Assembly (NCBI RefSeq): GCF_900100795.1
Contig: NZ_FNCO01000002.1
Location: 1 to 64,000 of the forward strand
DNA length: 64,000 bases
DNA from: Pseudomonas abietaniphila
Lineage (GTDB): Bacteria; Pseudomonadota; Gammaproteobacteria; Pseudomonadales; Pseudomonadaceae
Direction: 5' to 3'
The position numbers and the translations under genes were made by a program. Positions 27,015 to 36,686 of this stretch are shown in pieces. The first letter of the stretch is position 1. Each line of letters opens with the position of its first letter. The notes under the pieces were generated by a model. That model was given only the letters and a program-made list of their open reading frames with translations. It had not been told where the DNA came from and ran no database searches.

Positions 27015-27371
27015 ATGAAACTCGCTGTTGTTGTTCTGGCCCTGGCGATGACCGGTTGTGCTTCGGTGGCAGACATCGAGCACACGCCGCCCACCATGAG
27101 CGTGATGTCGGGCAAGAACCCTCAGGAATACACCGAGTGTTTTATCGCCAGGATAGGTGACAGTCGCAAGCCTCCACAGATTGAGGCTCACCACGAGGGT
27201 ATGCGCATCATCGTCCCGCAAAAATTCACCAGCGAGACGCCAACTGCGATCGTGGATGTGGAGAAACGCTCAGGGGGCAGTTCAATCAAGCTGTTTGAAA
27301 GTGGCGGCAACAACCCGTTGAGACCCAAGGATATTCAGCACGCGGTGACCGCCTGCATTTCAGGGGAATGA
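27015..27371 (+). CDS. Small putative lipoprotein
   Basis: The 118-residue precursor has a short signal peptide ending in the lipobox 'LAMTGC' (Cys15), so it should be lipidated at the membrane. The mature part includes 'NPQEYTECFIARIGDS' and 'TAIVDVEKRSGGSSIKLFE' and holds two further Cys. A strong 'tggaggga' precedes the ATG. I do not recognise a family, although short Cys-containing lipoproteins of this pattern are common in Pseudomonas. It is convergent with another small lipoprotein gene. Confidence 0.78.
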   Translation: MKLAVVVLALAMTGCASVADIEHTPPTMSVMSGKNPQEYTECFIARIGDSRKPPQIEAHHEGMRIIVPQKFTSETPTAIVDVEKRSGGSSIKLFESGGNNPLRPKDIQHAVTACISGE

Positions 27372-27401
27372 CGCTGCGTTGATCGTCCGCCCCACCGCAG
27401 G

Positions 27402-27683
27402 CTACTTGCACACCACGAGTACGTTGCGCGTCTTGTAGTTGCCGACATCGACCCCCAACGTCTTGTCGGCGTCCTTGGGCTGGGGCGTGCCGTTGGTGCT
27501 GACGATGTTGTAGCCGGTTCCCGCGCACGAGGCGTCGGCTTTTTCATAGCAGGCGGCCCAGGACATGGCCTCGCCGGAGCAATCGATGCTCAGGGCTTGT
27601 TTACCGTCTTTCAGGTAAGTGTCTTGCGCAGTGGCGCAGCCGGTCAGGCCCAGTACAACAATGAGGGACAGGTTCTTGATCAT
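27402..27683 (-). CDS. Small putative lipoprotein, 93 residues
   Basis: The start at 27683 ('MIKNLSLIVVLGLTGCATAQ') gives a short signal peptide with lipobox 'LTGC' (Cys16). The mature part has four more Cys ('IDCSGEAMSWAACYEKADAS' then 'CAGTGYNIVS' and a C-terminal 'VVCK'), which suggests disulfides in the periplasm. Longer frames to 27767 run into non-conserved sequence. Function is unknown. It is convergent with the lipoprotein at 27015-27371, and both are tiny lipidated products of similar layout. Confidence 0.76.
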   Translation of the reverse strand: MIKNLSLIVVLGLTGCATAQDTYLKDGKQALSIDCSGEAMSWAACYEKADASCAGTGYNIVSTNGTPQPKDADKTLGVDVGNYKTRNVLVVCK

Positions 27684-27787
27684 TTCTAATGCTTCGCGAT
27701 GAGGGCCGGGTTGATAAGCAGCTTTCGTGAGACTGACGGGTTGTGCCATCGTTCCGGCATCACCCAATAAATTTCAGTTTGAAGCCC

Positions 27788-27814
27788 GATCAGGCCCGCT
27801 GGCCAGGCCTGATC
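27788..27814 (-). terminator. Hairpin downstream of the 59-residue gene
   Basis: The arms 'gatcaggcc' and 'ggcctgatc' pair around a nine-base loop, about 20 bases after the stop of the minus-strand gene at 27833. No T-run follows, so it is a weak terminator candidate. Confidence 0.4.
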
Positions 27815-27832
27815 GGCAGCCTGCCAGGCAGA

Positions 27833-28012
27833 CTATTTATCGCTGCGACGACGCGGCGCAGGCGTGTCTTCGAACACGGCGGCGACTTCGACAGCGCTGC
27901 TTTCGCTGTCGAATGGGCCGGCAACGGCTTCCTGGTCGTGGCCGACAAGCCACCATTTGCCATCCTGGAGTTTCTTGATCTGGTACCCGTTTACAGTTTT
28001 GACTTCCGACAT
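27833..28012 (-). CDS. Small hypothetical protein, 59 residues
   Basis: The frame starts at an ATG preceded by 'gagatgg' and encodes 59 residues: 'MSEVKTVNGYQIKKLQDGKW', then 'WLVGHDQEAVAGPFDSESSA', an acidic helix and the basic end 'PRRRSDK'. The 'WWLV...GPFDS...A' pattern looks like a small two-strand plus helix fold, so it is probably a real gene. No family or function is known to me. The nearest neighbour on the same strand is the lipoprotein at 27402, about 150 bases away across a hairpin. Confidence 0.6.
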   Translation of the reverse strand: MSEVKTVNGYQIKKLQDGKWWLVGHDQEAVAGPFDSESSAVEVAAVFEDTPAPRRRSDK

Positions 28013-28370
28013 CGATCCATCTCGATTAGTGATTCAGGTCGCCATGATACGGCGCAACGGCATTATTTTCCTACGCAAACGGATGAAGCGGGCTACGCTT
28101 GCTCCTGTCATGAACCGGTGGTTTTGAGGGGAGGGATGTCCTCATACGCGTGACGCCACGGACAATGAACGGCCATTCGGCGAGCAAACGTCTGCGAGCA
28201 ATTTCCGGCGGTTTGCAGATGTTCTGTGGTCGCAATATCCGTAAACGTGCGGAACTATCTGCGCAACTATTCCTCTACCATGGCAGCGAACGGCCAGTGG
28301 CGGGCATTGTAAGGTGATCAACGCCTGATTAGACTGCGCCGCAACACCCCCAGCCCCATCAAGGACTTAT
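28013..28370. promoter_or_regulatory. Intergenic region upstream of galU
   Basis: These 358 bases separate the divergent 59-residue gene and galU and should hold both promoters. No clear operator, riboswitch or gene was seen. Confidence 0.4.
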
Positions 28371-29213
28371 ATGATCAAGAAATGCTTGTTCCCTGCAGCC
28401 GGTTACGGCACTCGCTTTTTGCCAGCGACCAAAGCCATGCCTAAAGAGATGCTGGCAGTTGTCAACAAGCCACTGATCCAGTACGGCGTGGAAGAAGCAC
28501 TTGCTGCGGGTTTGAATGAAATTTCCATCGTCACCGGTCGCGGCAAGCGCGCGCTGGAAGATCACTTCGACATCAGCTATGAACTGGAACACCAGATCAA
28601 AGGCACCGACAAAGAAAAATACCTGGTCGGTATCCGCCGTCTGATCGACGAGTGCAGCTTCTCCTACACCCGTCAGACCGAAATGAAAGGCCTGGGTCAC
28701 GCGATCCTCAGCGGTCGTCCGCTGATCGGCAACGAAGCATTCGCCGTGGTATTGGCAGACGACCTGTGCGTCAACCTTGACGGCGACGGCGTTCTGGCCC
28801 AGATGGTCGCGCTGCACAAGCAATACAAGTGCTCGATCGTGGCCATCCAGGAAGTCGATCCGAACGAAACCAACAAGTACGGCGTGATCGCGGGTGAAGA
28901 GATCAAGCCGGGCCTGTTCCGCGTGACTGACATGGTCGAAAAGCCAAAGCCGGAAGATGCACCGTCGAACCTGGCGATCATCGGTCGCTACATCCTGACG
29001 CCGGACATTTTCGAAAAAATCGAAAACACCGAGCCGGGCAAAGGCGGCGAAATCCAGATCACCGACGCCCTGATGAAACAGGCGGCCGAAGGCAACGTGC
29101 TGGCTTACAAGTTCAAAGGCCAGCGTTTCGACTGCGGTGGCGCTGAAGGCTACGTCGAAGCGACCAACTTCTGCTTCGAGCACTTCTACAAAACCGGCAA
29201 ATCCACTCAGTGA
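28371..29213 (+). CDS. galU: UTP-glucose-1-phosphate uridylyltransferase
   Basis: The 280-residue enzyme makes UDP-glucose from UTP and glucose 1-phosphate, feeding LPS, exopolysaccharide and trehalose precursors. The nucleotide loop 'FPAAGYGTRFLPATKAMPKE' is at residues 7-26; 'GLGHAIL', 'VVLADDLCVN' and 'MVEKPKPEDAPSN' are further GalU signatures. Length and start are normal, with 'aaggac' before the ATG. A terminator at 29254-29280 separates it from gor. Confidence 0.96.
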   Translation: MIKKCLFPAAGYGTRFLPATKAMPKEMLAVVNKPLIQYGVEEALAAGLNEISIVTGRGKRALEDHFDISYELEHQIKGTDKEKYLVGIRRLIDECSFSYTRQTEMKGLGHAILSGRPLIGNEAFAVVLADDLCVNLDGDGVLAQMVALHKQYKCSIVAIQEVDPNETNKYGVIAGEEIKPGLFRVTDMVEKPKPEDAPSNLAIIGRYILTPDIFEKIENTEPGKGGEIQITDALMKQAAEGNVLAYKFKGQRFDCGGAEGYVEATNFCFEHFYKTGKSTQ

Positions 29214-29253
29214 TTTGGCTGTGTCGGTGAATTGACCGACAGCTGTACTGCAA

Positions 29254-29280
29254 ACAAGGCCACCTTCGGGTGGCTTTGTC
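29254..29280 (+). terminator. Terminator after galU
   Basis: The stem 'aaggccacc'/'ggtggcttt' closes on a UUCG tetraloop and is followed by a T-rich stretch. Confidence 0.75.
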
Positions 29281-29350
29281 GTTTCTGTCCTACAGACCTT
29301 GCCGAGCGCGCTGGAGCGGTTATGCTAGCCCTCCTGTCAAGGAGAAAGAA

Positions 29351-30706
29351 ATGAGCTACGACTTCGACCTGTTTGTGATCGGCGCCGGTTCCGGTGGTGT
29401 CCGCGCTGCACGTTTTTCCGCAGGCTTCGGTGCCCGCGTGGCGGTCGCTGAAAGCCGCTATCTGGGGGGGACGTGTGTCAACGTCGGTTGTGTGCCGAAA
29501 AAGTTACTGGTCTACGGTGCGCATTTCTCCGAAGACTTCGAGCAGGCCAAGGGGTTTGGCTGGACCAGCGGTGAAGCCGAGTTCGACTGGCCGACCCTGA
29601 TCGCCAACAAGAATCACGAAATCCATCGCCTTAATGATGTGTACCGCAATCTGCTGGCCAACAGCGGTGTGACCCTGATGGAAGGGCACGCGAAGTTGCG
29701 CGGTCCGCACGAAGTCGAAATCAACGGCCAGGTGCACACCGCCGAGCACATCATGATCGCCACAGGTGGCTGGCCGCAGACGCCGGATATCCCGGGCCGC
29801 GAGCACGCCATCACCTCCAACGAAGTGTTCTTCCTCGAGCAGATGCCCAAGCGTGTCGTGGTGGTGGGCGGCGGCTATATTGCCGTCGAGTTTGCCTCGA
29901 TCTTCAATGGCCTCGGTGCCGACGTCTCGTTGATGTATCGCGGTGAATTGTTCCTGCGCGGCTTTGACGGCAGCGTGCGCACGCACCTGCACGAAGAGCT
30001 GGCCAAGCGCGGCATGGACATTCGTTTCAAGACCGAAATCGAGGCGATCGAGAAGCTCGCGGACGGCACCTTGCAACTCACGCTCAACGACGGCAGCAGC
30101 TTCAATACCGATTGCGTGTTCTATGCTACCGGACGCCGTCCGATGCTGGACAACCTCGGCATGGAAACCGTCAACGTCCAGCTCGACGAGAAGGGCTTCG
30201 TCAAGGTCGATGAGCGTTATCAGACCACCGAGCCGTCGATCATCGCCGTGGGCGATGTCATCGGCCGGGTTCAGCTGACGCCGGTGGCGTTGGCTGAGGG
30301 CATGGCGGTTGCTCGACGCCTGTTCAAACCCGAGCAGTACCGTGCTGTGGATTACAACCACATCCCCACTGCGGTGTTCAGCCTGCCCAACATTGGCACC
30401 GTCGGCTTCACCGAGGAAGAAGCTAAAAAAGCGGGCCATGACGTGCAGGTGTTCGAAAGCCGCTTCAGGCCGATGAAGCTGTTGCTGACGGATAACCAAG
30501 AGCGCACGCTGATGAAGCTGGTGGTCGACACCCAGACGGATCGCGTATTGGGCTGCCATATGGTCGGTCCGGATGCGGGTGAGATCATTCAGAGCCTGGC
30601 GATTGCGCTGAAGGCTGGCGCAACCAAGCAGATTTTCGATGACACCATCGGCGTGCACCCGACGGCCGCCGAAGAGTTCGTCACCATGCGTACCGCCACA
30701 CGCTGA
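29351..30706 (+). CDS. gor: Glutathione-disulfide reductase
   Basis: The 451-residue flavoprotein reduces GSSG with NADPH. The FAD loop '[16 protein letters not shown]' leads to the redox pair in '[13 protein letters not shown]', the second nucleotide loop is '[16 protein letters not shown]', and the C-terminal '[11 protein letters not shown]' supplies the active-site His-Glu of the partner subunit. The ATG at 29351 follows 'aaggagaaagaa'. It differs from lipoamide dehydrogenase by lacking that family's N-terminal form and by the 'SGGVRAAR' FAD motif. Confidence 0.94.
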   Translation: MSYDFDLFVIGAGSGGVRAARFSAGFGARVAVAESRYLGGTCVNVGCVPKKLLVYGAHFSEDFEQAKGFGWTSGEAEFDWPTLIANKNHEIHRLNDVYRNLLANSGVTLMEGHAKLRGPHEVEINGQVHTAEHIMIATGGWPQTPDIPGREHAITSNEVFFLEQMPKRVVVVGGGYIAVEFASIFNGLGADVSLMYRGELFLRGFDGSVRTHLHEELAKRGMDIRFKTEIEAIEKLADGTLQLTLNDGSSFNTDCVFYATGRRPMLDNLGMETVNVQLDEKGFVKVDERYQTTEPSIIAVGDVIGRVQLTPVALAEGMAVARRLFKPEQYRAVDYNHIPTAVFSLPNIGTVGFTEEEAKKAGHDVQVFESRFRPMKLLLTDNQERTLMKLVVDTQTDRVLGCHMVGPDAGEIIQSLAIALKAGATKQIFDDTIGVHPTAAEEFVTMRTATR

Positions 30707-30789
30707 CACTGGCGTCATGGCGCTGATGTAGCCCGGCCTCATGGACGAGGACCGGGTGAGCACTTGTTTTTGAAGGACGGACCCACTTT

Positions 30790-32529
30790 TTGACCAGCAA
30801 GAGTTTTTCGGCATCCATGCCCTTGAATCCCTCTGCGCCTGACGATCCATCGACCGATCAGCCGTCGCTCGCCGTTGAAAAAGCGTTGCACGAAAGTGAG
30901 CGGCAATTCCGCACGCTCGCCGACAACATGAGTCAGTTGGCGTGGATTGCCGATGCTGGCGGATGGATTTATTGGTACAACGCGCGCTGGTACAGCTACA
31001 CCGGCACGTCCCATGAGGCAATGATGGCGTTGGGGTGGCGATCGCTTCATCACCCCGATCATCTGGAACGTGTCGACTCGCGTTTTCGCCGTTGTTTTGC
31101 AACAGGGTCTATCTGGGAAGACACTTTTCCGTTGCGTGGCAAGGACGGTTTGTACCGTTGGTTTCTCTCGCGAGCACTCCCCATTCGTGACGATTCCGGG
31201 AGTATTACTTACTGGATCGGCACAAACACGGATATCACTGCGCAGGTCAAGGCCGAAGACGCTTTACGTGAGCTCAACGAGAGTCTTGAGCTTCGTGTTG
31301 CGGAGCGCACTCGCGAACTGGCCGACATCAACGAGCGTCTGCAGGTTGAGATTGCCGAGCGCGCTCAGGCCGAAGAAGCATTACGTCACGCACAAAAAAT
31401 GGATGCCATCGGGCAACTCACTGGCGGCATTGCCCATGACTTCAACAACATGCTCACGGGCGTGCTGGGCGCATTGGACCTGATTCGGCGTCGAGTTGCG
31501 GCCGGGCGAGTGTCAGAGATTGACCGCTACATCGAGGCTGCGATGAGCTCGGCGAATCGTGCGGCCTCGCTGACCCATCGACTGTTGGCGTTCGCCAGGC
31601 GCCAGTCGCTGAATACGCGCGCGGTGGACATCAATCACATGGTCGTGTCCATGGAGGAGCTGCTGCGGCGAACCATTGGTGAAAGCATTGAGCTGGAAAT
31701 CGACCTGAACAGCTCGCTGCGTTTGACCCACACCGACGAACACCAGCTTGAAAACGCACTGCTGAATCTGGTGATCAATGCGCGCGACGCCATGCCTGAC
31801 GGCGGCCGCTTGCTGATCCAGACCGAAGTGGTGCACGTGGCCGTGCTGCACGATGCGCTCACGCCGGGCGATTACGTGCGCCTGAGCGTGCAGGACACCG
31901 GCACCGGTATGTCCAGCGATGTGATCGCCCGCGCCTTCGATCCTTTCTTCACCACCAAGCCGATCGGCCAGGGAACAGGGCTTGGTTTGTCGATGGTGTA
32001 CGGCTTCATCAATCAGACAGGTGGCCAGGTTCAGATCGACAGCGTTGAAGGGCAGGGCACGCGCATCGACCTGTACTTGCCGTGCCACTTCGAATCGAAT
32101 GAGGGGCAGGTCCCGGCGAATGAAGATCCGGCCCCGCCTCGGGCCAGTCAGGGCGAGCGTGTGCTGGTCGTTGAAGACGAGCCGGATGTGCGGATGTTGG
32201 TGGTCGATGTGTTGCGCGAGCTTGGCTATTCGGTAGAAGTGGCGCCGGATGGCGCAGCGGCGTTGCCGATCCTGCTGGGGGCTGGCCGTATCGATCTGTT
32301 GGTGACCGATGTCGGCCTGCCGGGCATGAATGGAAGGCAACTCGCGGAAATCGCCCGCCAGCACCGGCCTGAGCTGCGCGTGCTGTTCATGACGGGTTAC
32401 GCGCGCAATGCCCAGGTGCGGGGCGATTTTCTAGACGCTGGCATGGACATGCTGACCAAGCCATTCAGCATCGATGAGCTGGCACAGCGGGTGCGTGGGC
32501 TGATCGAGGCGCCGTCTGACAGTGCTTAG
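30790..32529 (+). CDS. PAS-containing hybrid sensor histidine kinase
   Basis: The 579-residue cytoplasmic protein has a PAS/PAC domain (about 35-155, 'RQFRTLADNMSQLAWIADA', ending 'YWIGTNTDIT'), a coiled-coil linker, and HisKA with 'GGIAHDFNNMLTG' (His216). HATPase_c follows with 'NLVINARDAMPDGG', 'DTGTGM' and 'GTGLGLSMVYG', and then a receiver domain from about 455 ('VLVVEDEPDVRML', phospho-acceptor Asp in 'LLVTDVGLPGMNG' near 507, 'MLTKPF'). The start is uncertain: TTG at 30790 has 'aaggacgga' upstream, while the ATG at 30817 has no clear site. No transmembrane segment is seen. Its stop overlaps the convergent KfrA-like gene by three to four bases. Confidence 0.9.
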   Translation: MTSKSFSASMPLNPSAPDDPSTDQPSLAVEKALHESERQFRTLADNMSQLAWIADAGGWIYWYNARWYSYTGTSHEAMMALGWRSLHHPDHLERVDSRFRRCFATGSIWEDTFPLRGKDGLYRWFLSRALPIRDDSGSITYWIGTNTDITAQVKAEDALRELNESLELRVAERTRELADINERLQVEIAERAQAEEALRHAQKMDAIGQLTGGIAHDFNNMLTGVLGALDLIRRRVAAGRVSEIDRYIEAAMSSANRAASLTHRLLAFARRQSLNTRAVDINHMVVSMEELLRRTIGESIELEIDLNSSLRLTHTDEHQLENALLNLVINARDAMPDGGRLLIQTEVVHVAVLHDALTPGDYVRLSVQDTGTGMSSDVIARAFDPFFTTKPIGQGTGLGLSMVYGFINQTGGQVQIDSVEGQGTRIDLYLPCHFESNEGQVPANEDPAPPRASQGERVLVVEDEPDVRMLVVDVLRELGYSVEVAPDGAAALPILLGAGRIDLLVTDVGLPGMNGRQLAEIARQHRPELRVLFMTGYARNAQVRGDFLDAGMDMLTKPFSIDELAQRVRGLIEAPSDSA

Positions 32530-33242
32530 CCCTCGCGGGAGGGTGGCGCGGCAGGCTGCCCCGCTCGTACGTTTTCCAGTGCCACTTCGGTCTTGATCAA
32601 GATGAGTTCCAGCACCCGGTTCTGCTGGTCGCGTTCGGTCAGGCGCTCCTGAATTTTTTCGCTTTCCTTGATCGCGTTATTCAATCGCTCCTGAAGCAAT
32701 GCGCATTGGGTGTGGGACTGCAGGTGCTGTTCTTTCAACGAACGAATCTGCTCGTCCTTGTCTTGCAGGCGAGACTCAACGTCTTTGGCTGCTTGAACCA
32801 GGCGCGCGTTGTGTTTTTGCTCTGTTTGCAATTCGTGTTGCGTGCTGAGCAAGGTGGCTGTCTGGGTGCCCAGCTTGGTGGTTTGCAAGGCGTGGCGCTC
32901 AATCAGGTCGGCCAGTTGGCGTTGGGTCTGTTGCAGCGTGTCTTGCAATGCTTTCTTTTCGGCGTCGAGTCTGGCCTGTGCTTCGTCGATGTGTTCCTGC
33001 GCCTGCTCCCGCAGGCGACTGGCCAGGCGACTGACGAGGGCCAGTAACTCGTCGTCGATTTGTGGAGGTGAGGCGCCAGTATCATGCTCATCCAGTTCAC
33101 GCATGAAACGGTGGATGGTGGTCTTGGAGCCGGTATTGCCCATCTCGATACGTACTGCATCGATACTGGGATTTTCGCCACGCGCGATCAACGCCAGCCT
33201 TGCCGCCTGAACTTCTGCCTTGCTTACACCGCTGCGCGCCAT
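32526..33242 (-). CDS. KfrA-like DNA-binding coiled-coil protein
   Basis: The 238-residue protein has a KfrA-type N-terminal DNA-binding domain (about residues 1-80, 'GVSKAEVQAARLALIARGE', 'RIEMGNTGSKTTIHRFMREL'). A long coiled coil follows to near the end ('LQDTLQQTQRQLADLIERHA', 'KDVESRLQDKDEQIRSLKEQ'). KfrA of IncP plasmids is an autorepressor and nucleoid-like protein, so a chromosomal KfrA-like protein may organise DNA or regulate genes. The ATG at 33242 ('MARSGVSK') marks the start of the domain; the frame opens further up to 33296. A palindrome at 33273-33290 lies just upstream and may be its own operator. Confidence 0.85.
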   Translation of the reverse strand: MARSGVSKAEVQAARLALIARGENPSIDAVRIEMGNTGSKTTIHRFMRELDEHDTGASPPQIDDELLALVSRLASRLREQAQEHIDEAQARLDAEKKALQDTLQQTQRQLADLIERHALQTTKLGTQTATLLSTQHELQTEQKHNARLVQAAKDVESRLQDKDEQIRSLKEQHLQSHTQCALLQERLNNAIKESEKIQERLTERDQQNRVLELILIKTEVALENVRAGQPAAPPSREG

Positions 33243-33272
33243 GCATGCTCCTGTCAAAACGTACGGCGTTAC

Positions 33273-33290
33273 GTATGTAGTGTTACATAC
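33273..33290 (-). promoter_or_regulatory. Palindromic operator candidate of the KfrA-like gene
   Basis: A perfect 7-4-7 inverted repeat, 'gtatgta'-'gtgt'-'tacatac', lies 30 bases before the start codon. Its position in the promoter region suits autoregulation, as known for KfrA. Binding is inferred. Confidence 0.5.
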
Positions 33291-33457
33291 CATCAATGAG
33301 CGCTATTGTGCTCGATCTTGGGCCAGATGTCTTGGCGACTTGAACACATCAGGAAGAACTCGCTAGGCTGTGTTCGCGGTTAAATGGCGGCGGCGGACGG
33401 GGCCATTCGTCTTGATAAGAGCGAGGCACGAAAAGGTGTCACTGATTTCTTCTATTA

Positions 33458-33472
33458 ATAGAGTGGTTCTAT
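33458..33472 (+). promoter_or_regulatory. OxyR-like half-operator upstream of ahpC
   Basis: The sequence 'atag', seven bases, then 'ctat' matches one dimer half of the OxyR consensus (ATAG-N7-CTAT). The second half downstream is poor. A 'taatat' at 33531 could be the -10 box of ahpC. OxyR control of ahpC is established in Pseudomonas; this particular site is inferred. Confidence 0.45.
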
Positions 33473-33591
33473 AGCGAAAACCAATCACCAGCATGAGGTT
33501 TGCCAATGAGCCATCGCAGGTGATTGTGAGTAATATCCTCCCCATCGATTTGACACACACCCGATTTTCCAACCCTAAGGAGATCCACCCG

Positions 33592-34155
33592 ATGCCTATC
33601 ATTAACAGCCAAGTAAAACCGTTTAAAGCGACCGCTTTCAAGAACGGCTCTTTCGTTGACGTTTCGGATGCTGACCTCAAAGGCAAATGGTCTGTGGTGT
33701 TCTTCTACCCAGCCGACTTCACCTTCGTCTGCCCAACCGAACTGGAAGACCTGGCTGACAACTACGACGCGTTCCAGAAACTGGGCGTGGAAATCTACTC
33801 CGTTTCTACCGACACCCACTTTGCTCACGCTGCCTGGCACAACACCTCGCCAGCGATCGGCAAAATCCAGTACACCATGATCGGCGACCCAACCCTGACC
33901 ATCTCCCGCAACTTCGACGTTCTGATCGAAGAAGCAGGTCTGGCTGACCGTGGCACCTTCGTGATCAACCCTGAAGGTCAGATCAAAATCGTTGAACTGA
34001 ACGACGGCGGCGTTGGCCGTGACGCTTCCGAGCTGCTGCGCAAGATCAAGGCTGCTCAGTACGTGGCTGCTCACCCGGGCGAAGTCTGCCCAGCCAAGTG
34101 GAAAGAAGGCGAAGCGACTCTGGCTCCGTCCCTGGACCTGGTCGGCAAGATCTAA
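33592..34155 (+). CDS. ahpC: Alkyl hydroperoxide reductase subunit C (typical 2-Cys peroxiredoxin)
   Basis: The 187-residue peroxiredoxin reduces hydrogen peroxide and organic peroxides. The peroxidatic Cys47 lies in 'DFTFVCPTE' and the resolving Cys166 in '[10 protein letters not shown]'. The ATG at 33592 ('MPIINSQVK') follows 'aaggagatcc'; the upstream open frame is not conserved. Codon choice is strongly biased, as expected of an abundant protein. A terminator follows, and then ahpF, its reductase, so the two can be expressed at different levels. Confidence 0.97.
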   Translation: MPIINSQVKPFKATAFKNGSFVDVSDADLKGKWSVVFFYPADFTFVCPTELEDLADNYDAFQKLGVEIYSVSTDTHFAHAAWHNTSPAIGKIQYTMIGDPTLTISRNFDVLIEEAGLADRGTFVINPEGQIKIVELNDGGVGRDASELLRKIKAAQYVAAHPGEVCPAKWKEGEATLAPSLDLVGKI

Positions 34156-34221
34156 GTCCCCATGACACTCATGGCCGGACCGGGAGCGATGAGCTCTAGC
34201 ACGTAAACCGCATCGCCCCCA

Positions 34222-34257
34222 AAAAACGCCCGGGCGGTTATCTCCTGGGCGTTTTTA
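34222..34257 (+). terminator. Terminator between ahpC and ahpF
   Basis: The stem 'aaacgccc'/'gggcgttt' with an internal GC-rich part is followed by 'ttttattt'. It may cut ahpF expression relative to ahpC. Confidence 0.85.
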
Positions 34258-34293
34258 TTTCCAGATTTAGAATATTGAAAAGGAAGCCGAATC

Positions 34294-35856
34294 ATGTTGG
34301 ACGCCAATCTTAAAGCTCAGTTGAAATCGTACCTGGAGCGGATCACTCGCCCAATCGAGATCGTCGCGTCCCTTGATGACGGCGCGAAATCGCAAGAAAT
34401 GCTGGCACTGCTCAATGACATCGTCAGCAGCTCCAATCAGATCACCCTGAATACCGATGGCAACGATGCACGCACACCGTCTTTCGCCCTGAACAGCCCG
34501 GGCCAGGACATCAAGCTGCGTTTTGCCGGCCTGCCAATGGGCCACGAATTCACCTCGCTCGTACTGGCCTTGCTGCAAGTCGGCGGCTATCCGTCGAAAT
34601 CCAGTGAGGACACGATCGAGCAGGCGCGCGCCCTGACCGGTGAGTTCAAGTTTGAAACCTATTTCTCGCTGACCTGCCAGAACTGCCCTGACGTGGTTCA
34701 GGCGCTGAACCTGCTGGCTGTGCTGAACCCGAATGTGCAGCACGTTGCGATCGAAGGCAGCCTGTTCCAGCAAGAAGTCACTGATCGCCAGATCATGTCG
34801 GTCCCCAGCATCTACCTGAACGGCGAGCTGTTCGGTCAGGGTCGCATGAACCTGGAAGAGATTCTGGCGAAGATCGACACCAGTGCCGGTGACCGCCAGG
34901 CTGAAAAGCTCAACGCCAAAGAAGCATTCGATGTGCTGGTCGTCGGCGGTGGCCCGGCGGGTTCCGCTGCGGCGATCTACGCAGCGCGTAAAGGTATTCG
35001 TACCGGTGTCGCCGCTGAACGCTTCGGCGGTCAGGTGCTGGACACCCTGGCGATCGAAAACTTCATTTCGGTGCAACACACTGAAGGCCCGAAACTGGCG
35101 GTCGCCCTTGAAGAACACGTCAAGGAATACGAAGTCGACATCATGAACCTGCAGCGCGGCGACCAGCTGATTCCTGGCAAGGATGGCGAGCTGCATCAGG
35201 TCAAGTTCGCCAGTGGTGGCGTGCTCAAGGGCAAGACCGTGATTCTGGCGACCGGTGCCCGCTGGCGCGAAATGAACGTGCCGGGCGAACAGCAATACCG
35301 CAATAAGGGCGTGGCTTATTGCCCGCACTGCGACGGTCCGCTGTTCAAAGGCAAACGTGTCGCGGTTATCGGTGGCGGCAACTCGGGCGTCGAAGCGGCG
35401 ATCGATTTGGCCGGTATCGTGTCGCACGTGACGCTGCTCGAGTTCGACAGCACCCTGCGCGCTGACGCCGTGTTGCAACGCAAACTGCACAGTCTGCCAA
35501 ACGTGACCGTGCTGACCAGTGCGCTGACCACCGAAGTGACGGGTGATGGCCAGAAGGTCAATGGCCTGCGCTACAAGAACCGCACCATCGGCGACGAGCT
35601 CAACATCGAGCTGGAAGGTATCTTCGTGCAGATCGGCTTGCTGCCGAACACCGAGTGGCTCAAGGGCACGATCGAGCTGTCGCCACGGGGTGAGATTGTT
35701 GTCGATCAGCGCGGTGAGACGTCGATCCCCGGGATCTTCGCGGCCGGTGACGTGACCACGGTGCCGTACAAGCAGATCGTGATCGCGGTCGGCGAGGGCG
35801 CAAAGGCTTCCCTGAGCGCATTCGACCACTTGATCCGCACCAGCGCACCGGCTTGA
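34294..35856 (+). CDS. ahpF: Alkyl hydroperoxide reductase subunit F
   Basis: The 520-residue NADH-dependent flavoprotein reduces AhpC. Residues 1-200 hold two thioredoxin-like folds with the pair in 'LTCQNCPD'. The thioredoxin-reductase-like part follows with FAD loop '[19 protein letters not shown]', redox pair '[11 protein letters not shown]', NADH loop '[12 protein letters not shown]' and the C-terminal FAD motif '[16 protein letters not shown]'. Length and order are normal for AhpF and separate it from plain thioredoxin reductase. It lies 138 bases after ahpC. Confidence 0.97.
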   Translation: MLDANLKAQLKSYLERITRPIEIVASLDDGAKSQEMLALLNDIVSSSNQITLNTDGNDARTPSFALNSPGQDIKLRFAGLPMGHEFTSLVLALLQVGGYPSKSSEDTIEQARALTGEFKFETYFSLTCQNCPDVVQALNLLAVLNPNVQHVAIEGSLFQQEVTDRQIMSVPSIYLNGELFGQGRMNLEEILAKIDTSAGDRQAEKLNAKEAFDVLVVGGGPAGSAAAIYAARKGIRTGVAAERFGGQVLDTLAIENFISVQHTEGPKLAVALEEHVKEYEVDIMNLQRGDQLIPGKDGELHQVKFASGGVLKGKTVILATGARWREMNVPGEQQYRNKGVAYCPHCDGPLFKGKRVAVIGGGNSGVEAAIDLAGIVSHVTLLEFDSTLRADAVLQRKLHSLPNVTVLTSALTTEVTGDGQKVNGLRYKNRTIGDELNIELEGIFVQIGLLPNTEWLKGTIELSPRGEIVVDQRGETSIPGIFAAGDVTTVPYKQIVIAVGEGAKASLSAFDHLIRTSAPA

Positions 35857-35880
35857 TGCCTGGCTGAGTCAGCAGAAACA

Positions 35881-35913
35881 AAAAAACCTCATGAGCGATC
35901 ATGAGGTTTTTTT
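35881..35913 (+). terminator. Terminator after ahpF
   Basis: The stem 'aaaaaacctcatga'/'tcatgaggtttttt' is symmetric and T-rich at both ends, so it should also stop transcription from the opposite strand. Confidence 0.92.
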
Positions 35914-36015
35914 ATGCGCGATTGCTTTTGCAGGCGCGCGGTCAGTCAAGGCCGAGTGAGCCGGTCCGGCGCCATTGCGGGCAAGCACGCGCCCACAGAG
36001 CGCGTTACGCGGGGC

Positions 36016-36537
36016 TTAAACCGGCGTTGGCTGGATGATCTCGACCCAGTAGCCATCCGGGTCCTTGATGAAGGCCAGGCTCTTCATCCGGCCGTCGGTC
36101 AGGCGTTTCTGGAAGTCGACACCCAGTTCCTCAAAGCGCGCGCAGGCGACGTGCACATCCGGTACGGAGATGCAGATGTGGCCAAAACCGCGGGGATCGG
36201 TGTTGCCGTTGTGGTACGAGAATTCGGGATCTTTCTCGGTGCCATGGTTATGGGTCAGTTCCAGGATGCCAGGGATGCCTTTCATCCAGACATTGCGTGC
36301 CGCGTCGTCGGACGGGATCTGCGCCTTGTCGACCAGGGCCAGGAAGTAGAGGCTGAACTCCGCTTCGGGAAAGTCACGCTTTTCGACCAGGCTGAACCCC
36401 AGCACGCGGGTGTAGAAATCCAGCGAGGCGGTGATGTCCTTGACGCGTAACATGGTGTGGTTAAACACGAATTGCGCAGTGGCCGCGTCAGGTTGGGCAG
36501 TGACGCCAGGGAAAGTGTTCAGTTCGTGCAGGCTCAT
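36016..36537 (-). CDS. gloA: Lactoylglutathione lyase (glyoxalase I)
   Basis: The 173-residue enzyme turns the methylglyoxal-glutathione hemithioacetal into S-lactoylglutathione. Metal ligands are visible in order: His in '[10 protein letters not shown]', Glu in '[11 protein letters not shown]', His in '[10 protein letters not shown]' and Glu in 'YWVEIIQP'. It is the longer form with an N-terminal extension and an insertion around 'NTDPRGFGH', which in Pseudomonas I associate with zinc-dependent GloA; metal preference is inference. The ATG at 36537 was used. Confidence 0.95.
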   Translation of the reverse strand: MSLHELNTFPGVTAQPDAATAQFVFNHTMLRVKDITASLDFYTRVLGFSLVEKRDFPEAEFSLYFLALVDKAQIPSDDAARNVWMKGIPGILELTHNHGTEKDPEFSYHNGNTDPRGFGHICISVPDVHVACARFEELGVDFQKRLTDGRMKSLAFIKDPDGYWVEIIQPTPV

Positions 36538-36686
36538 CGATGACTCCAGGGTGGTCCTGTAAATGTTGCCTCATGATACGGGACGCGGCGCGTGAGCCAA
36601 AACCCAATGTGCAGAGTGCGACGCCGGGCCTTGTGACCGTGGCGCGTCTGGCTCACACTTTCCGGCTCGACGTTCAGGTATCGGTC

